From: Acinetobacter junii CIP 64.5
GTDB taxonomy: Bacteria; Pseudomonadota; Gammaproteobacteria; Pseudomonadales; Moraxellaceae
DNA: 64,000 bases
Direction: 5' to 3'
NCBI RefSeq assembly: GCF_000368765.1
Contig: NZ_KB849653.1
Coordinates: 161,760 to 225,759 of the forward strand
Shown here: one piece after another, positions 62,087-64,000 of the stretch
Layout: every line of letters begins with the position of its first letter
Numbering within the stretch: the stretch's first letter is position 1
Translations under genes and position numbers: made by a program
The notes under the pieces: generated by a model
The model's input: only the letters and a program-made list of their open reading frames with translations
What the model was told of the DNA's origin: nothing
Database searches by the model: none

Positions 62087-63281
62087 ACGTATTGCGATTA
62101 TCGGTGCTGGCCCAGCAGGTTTGATGGCTGCTGAAGTATTGAGCCAATATGATTATCAAATTGACGTTTTTGAGCAGAAGCCTTCAGCAGCGCGTAAGTT
62201 CCTTATGGCTGGGAAAACAGGTTTGAATATTTCTCATGCTGAGCCAATCGATACTTTTATTCAACGCTATGATCACGCAGCGTGGTTAAGTCCATGGGTG
62301 AGACATTGGGATGCGCAGTGGATTCAAGACTGGATGAAAGGTTTAGGCATTGAGTCCTATGTGGGGAGTTCAGGGCGAATTTTCCCGACCGAGATGAAAG
62401 CAGCTCCTTTACTCCGTGCTTGGCTAAAACGATTGGCAGGTGATGGGGTGAAGTTTTATTATCGTCATCGTTGTGTCGATGTGACCAAGAATCAGTTAAC
62501 GATTGAAAACCAAACAGGATGTTACACTGATCATTATGATGCGATTGTATTGGCCTGTGGTGCTGTTTCATGGTCACAATTAGGCAGTGATGGTGCTTGG
62601 CAACAATGGTTGTCTGAAAATCAAATTGAACCTTTTCAAGCCAGTAATGCAGGTGTATTGAAAGCATGGTCACCATTTATGCAAGACTGTTTTGGACAAC
62701 CACTTAAACGCGTTGATGCATGGGTGAATGCAGAAAATAAAACGCATGGTGATATTGTGATTACTCACTATGGTTTTGAAAGTGGTGTGATTTATAAATT
62801 AGGGCGTGATTTAAGAGCTTTGAATCATCAAAAGCAACCTTTCATATTGCATCTGGACTTATTGCCAGATGTCAGTGCCGAACAATTAGAAAAAAAATTA
62901 CACAGCAATAAAAAGCAATCCCTAACCAATATTTGGCGAAAAGCAGGCTTAGATCACGTCAAAATTAATCTGTTACGTGAAGTCACGAATAAAAGCATAT
63001 GGTCAGATGCAAAAGAGATGGCTCAGCAGATCAAGAACCTGAATATTTCACTTGATGGCTTTCGTCCAATCGAAGAAGCCATTAGCTGTGCGGGTGGTGT
63101 TAAACAGATCGCTTTGTCTTCTCAATTACAGTTGCAATCAAATCCTTTTGTGTTTTGTTGTGGTGAAATGCTGGATTGGGATGCACCAACAGGGGGATAT
63201 TTACTCACTGCTTGTTTTGCAACTGGGCGAGCGGCAGGAACAGGAGTACATCAATACTTAATATCTGACACTCTAAGATAA
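62079..63281 (+). CDS. TIGR03862-type flavoprotein (HI0933/BaiN-like oxidoreductase)
   Basis: The 400-residue protein has the N-terminal dinucleotide motif IAIIGAGPAGLMAAEVL, the family signature ARKFLMAGKTGLNISHAEP, and a C-terminal FAD-binding segment AISCAGGVKQIALS followed by FCCGEMLDWDAPTGGYLLTA. This is the HI0933/TIGR03862 group of predicted NAD(P)/FAD oxidoreductases; the substrate is unknown. The ATG at 62079 (MSKRIAIIGAG) is chosen by the FAD motif at the start. It overlaps the methyltransferase gene by eight bases. Confidence 0.88.
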   Translation: MSKRIAIIGAGPAGLMAAEVLSQYDYQIDVFEQKPSAARKFLMAGKTGLNISHAEPIDTFIQRYDHAAWLSPWVRHWDAQWIQDWMKGLGIESYVGSSGRIFPTEMKAAPLLRAWLKRLAGDGVKFYYRHRCVDVTKNQLTIENQTGCYTDHYDAIVLACGAVSWSQLGSDGAWQQWLSENQIEPFQASNAGVLKAWSPFMQDCFGQPLKRVDAWVNAENKTHGDIVITHYGFESGVIYKLGRDLRALNHQKQPFILHLDLLPDVSAEQLEKKLHSNKKQSLTNIWRKAGLDHVKINLLREVTNKSIWSDAKEMAQQIKNLNISLDGFRPIEEAISCAGGVKQIALSSQLQLQSNPFVFCCGEMLDWDAPTGGYLLTACFATGRAAGTGVHQYLISDTLR

Positions 63282-63399
63282 TGTTTTAAAAAGTGTTTAT
63301 AAATTTAATGTATTTTTCATGTTTTAAATAACGCGATTTTTATCTATTGGCGAGTTTCTTGCAAAGTTGAGATTTGTCTTTTTGATATATGAATATTCA

Positions 63400-63913
63400 A
63401 TGTTGCAGAGATTCAAATCTAGTCTATTTCTTCAAGTCATTTTTGCGTTAATTCTCGGTATTATCATTGGAATCAGTTTTCACGATTTTTCTTTAGCTTT
63501 AAAACCGCTAGGTGATGGCTTTATTGCACTGATCAAGATGCTTATTGCGCCTATTGTTTTCTGTGTAGTTGTACTTGGATTGTATGGAGCAAATGATCTT
63601 AAAAAAATGGGGAAGGTTGGCGCAAAAACGATTTTATATTTTGAGATTGTGACCAGTATTGCTTTGGTTTTGGGAATTGTGATTGCATATGTCTTCAAAC
63701 CTGGCGTTGGTATGAATATTGATATCACCCAGTTAGATAGAAAGGATTTAAATGTTTATACCGAACGTGCGCACACGATGAGTTCGGGATCAGATTTCTT
63801 ATTACATATTATTCCTAAAACATTTTAGTCTTATTGTTTTATGTGACTTGTATTTTGTTTGTACTTGTTATTTTAGGTGGAATCCTGAAATTTACAGGTT
63901 TAAATATATTAGG
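63400..63913 (+). pseudogene. Broken dicarboxylate/amino acid:cation symporter (DctA/GltP type)
   Basis: The N-terminal 142 residues from the ATG at 63400 read as a normal DctA/GltP start: LQVIFALILGIIIGISF, LKPLGDGFIALIKMLIAPIV and ILYFEIVTSIALVLGI. The frame stops at 63826 (TAG) after LLHIIPKTF. In a frame shifted by two, the later DctA segment YVTCILFVLVILGGILKFTG follows at once (about 63840-63900), so roughly 75 residues between are missing and the frame is broken. The second fragment then runs into an insertion sequence at about 63911. The gene is not functional. Confidence 0.85.
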
Positions 63914-64000
63914 ACTTACGCACTATTATTTATAGATTCTCTGTGGTAGCAGATGATTTTTATCGAGAATAAAGTCATCAATGAAGTTTTTGATCATTGG
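63911..64000 (-). mobile_element. End of an insertion sequence (continues beyond the window)
   Basis: The symporter fragment is cut at AGGACTTACGCAC, which looks like the terminal inverted repeat of an IS. From the window edge inward, the minus strand has an open frame that ends at 63926, just inside this end. The family cannot be assigned without the rest of the element and its other end. Confidence 0.65.
63926..64000 (-). CDS. Transposase C-terminal fragment (partial)
   Basis: An open frame enters from the right edge on the minus strand and ends at TAA (63926-63928) after 24 visible codons (ending LLPQRIYK). It has no start in the window. It sits just inside the putative IS end, as expected for a transposase 3' end. 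Assignment rests on position, not on a recognised motif. Confidence 0.55.
   Translation of the reverse strand, partial: PMIKNFIDDFILDKNHLLPQRIYK

Noticed and set aside
1..64000. tRNA, rRNA, CRISPR, prophage or integrase
   Set aside because: None was seen. Repeats present are the recD 12-bp array and the hvfA 33-bp units, and neither has CRISPR-like unique spacers.

Overview
The window is a stretch of a gammaproteobacterial chromosome that reads most like Acinetobacter or a close relative. It is AT-rich by eye. The case rests on protein likeness and gene arrangement: a two-domain polyphosphate:AMP phosphotransferase very like the one known from Acinetobacter johnsonii, a MrpA subunit fused to MrpB, gspF and gspG standing apart from other type II secretion genes, UbiE with a Gln/Pro-rich N-terminal extension, and HisI fused to HisE. 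No rRNA, tRNA, CRISPR array or prophage was seen. Almost everything is intact core genome. The exceptions are at the right edge, where a dicarboxylate symporter gene is broken and an insertion sequence begins.

Layout. 0-4.3 kb: nusA (5' end cut off), infB and rbfA, a translation/transcription operon. 4.4-10.6 kb: a leftward Mrp-type Na+/H+ antiporter operon (mrpAB-C-D-E-F-G). 10.8-14.5 kb: leftward hisIE, a UvrD-like helicase and an ATPase whose ABC signature and catalytic glutamate look degenerate. 14.6-19.7 kb: a VOC protein, a flavin monooxygenase and the ubiquinone genes ubiE-ubiJ-ubiB. 19.9-23.1 kb: an FFLEELY-type protein, the polyphosphate:AMP phosphotransferase and two small uncharacterised genes. 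23.2-32.5 kb: recC-recB-recD, with an array of 12-bp DnaA-box-like repeats across the recD start. 32.5-33.1 kb: the only long gene-free stretch, with two strong intrinsic terminators that may end small RNAs. 33.1-45.2 kb: a serine hydrolase, rpsO-pnp, a CorA-type transporter, cbpA-cbpM, hslO, a CPA2 antiporter and priA. 45.4-51.8 kb: gspF-gspG, a small membrane protein, corC-lnt, tusA and a LysE/ArgO-type exporter.

The most interesting locus is 51.2-54.8 kb. It encodes a small secreted precursor with six KCG motifs (HvfA/bufferin type), a DUF692 multinuclear iron oxidative enzyme (HvfB/BufB type), its DUF2063 partner (HvfC/BufC type), an ECF sigma factor and a tiny zinc-binding anti-sigma factor. 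A DoxX membrane protein is divergently transcribed. The 160-bp divergent region carries two facing ECF-type promoters of the same form, TGTAA(T/G)-N16-CG(T/A)CTA, which makes the locus look like one self-regulated copper- or redox-responsive RiPP metallophore regulon.

54.8-63.3 kb is core metabolism again: etfD (ETF-ubiquinone oxidoreductase), a DUF1285 protein, murI, a DUF4062 protein, hemH, a GloB-like hydrolase, yacG, a TrmB-like methyltransferase and a TIGR03862-type flavoprotein. From 63.4 kb a DctA/GltP-type symporter is a pseudogene with an internal deletion, cut off by the end of an insertion sequence whose transposase runs in from beyond the window.
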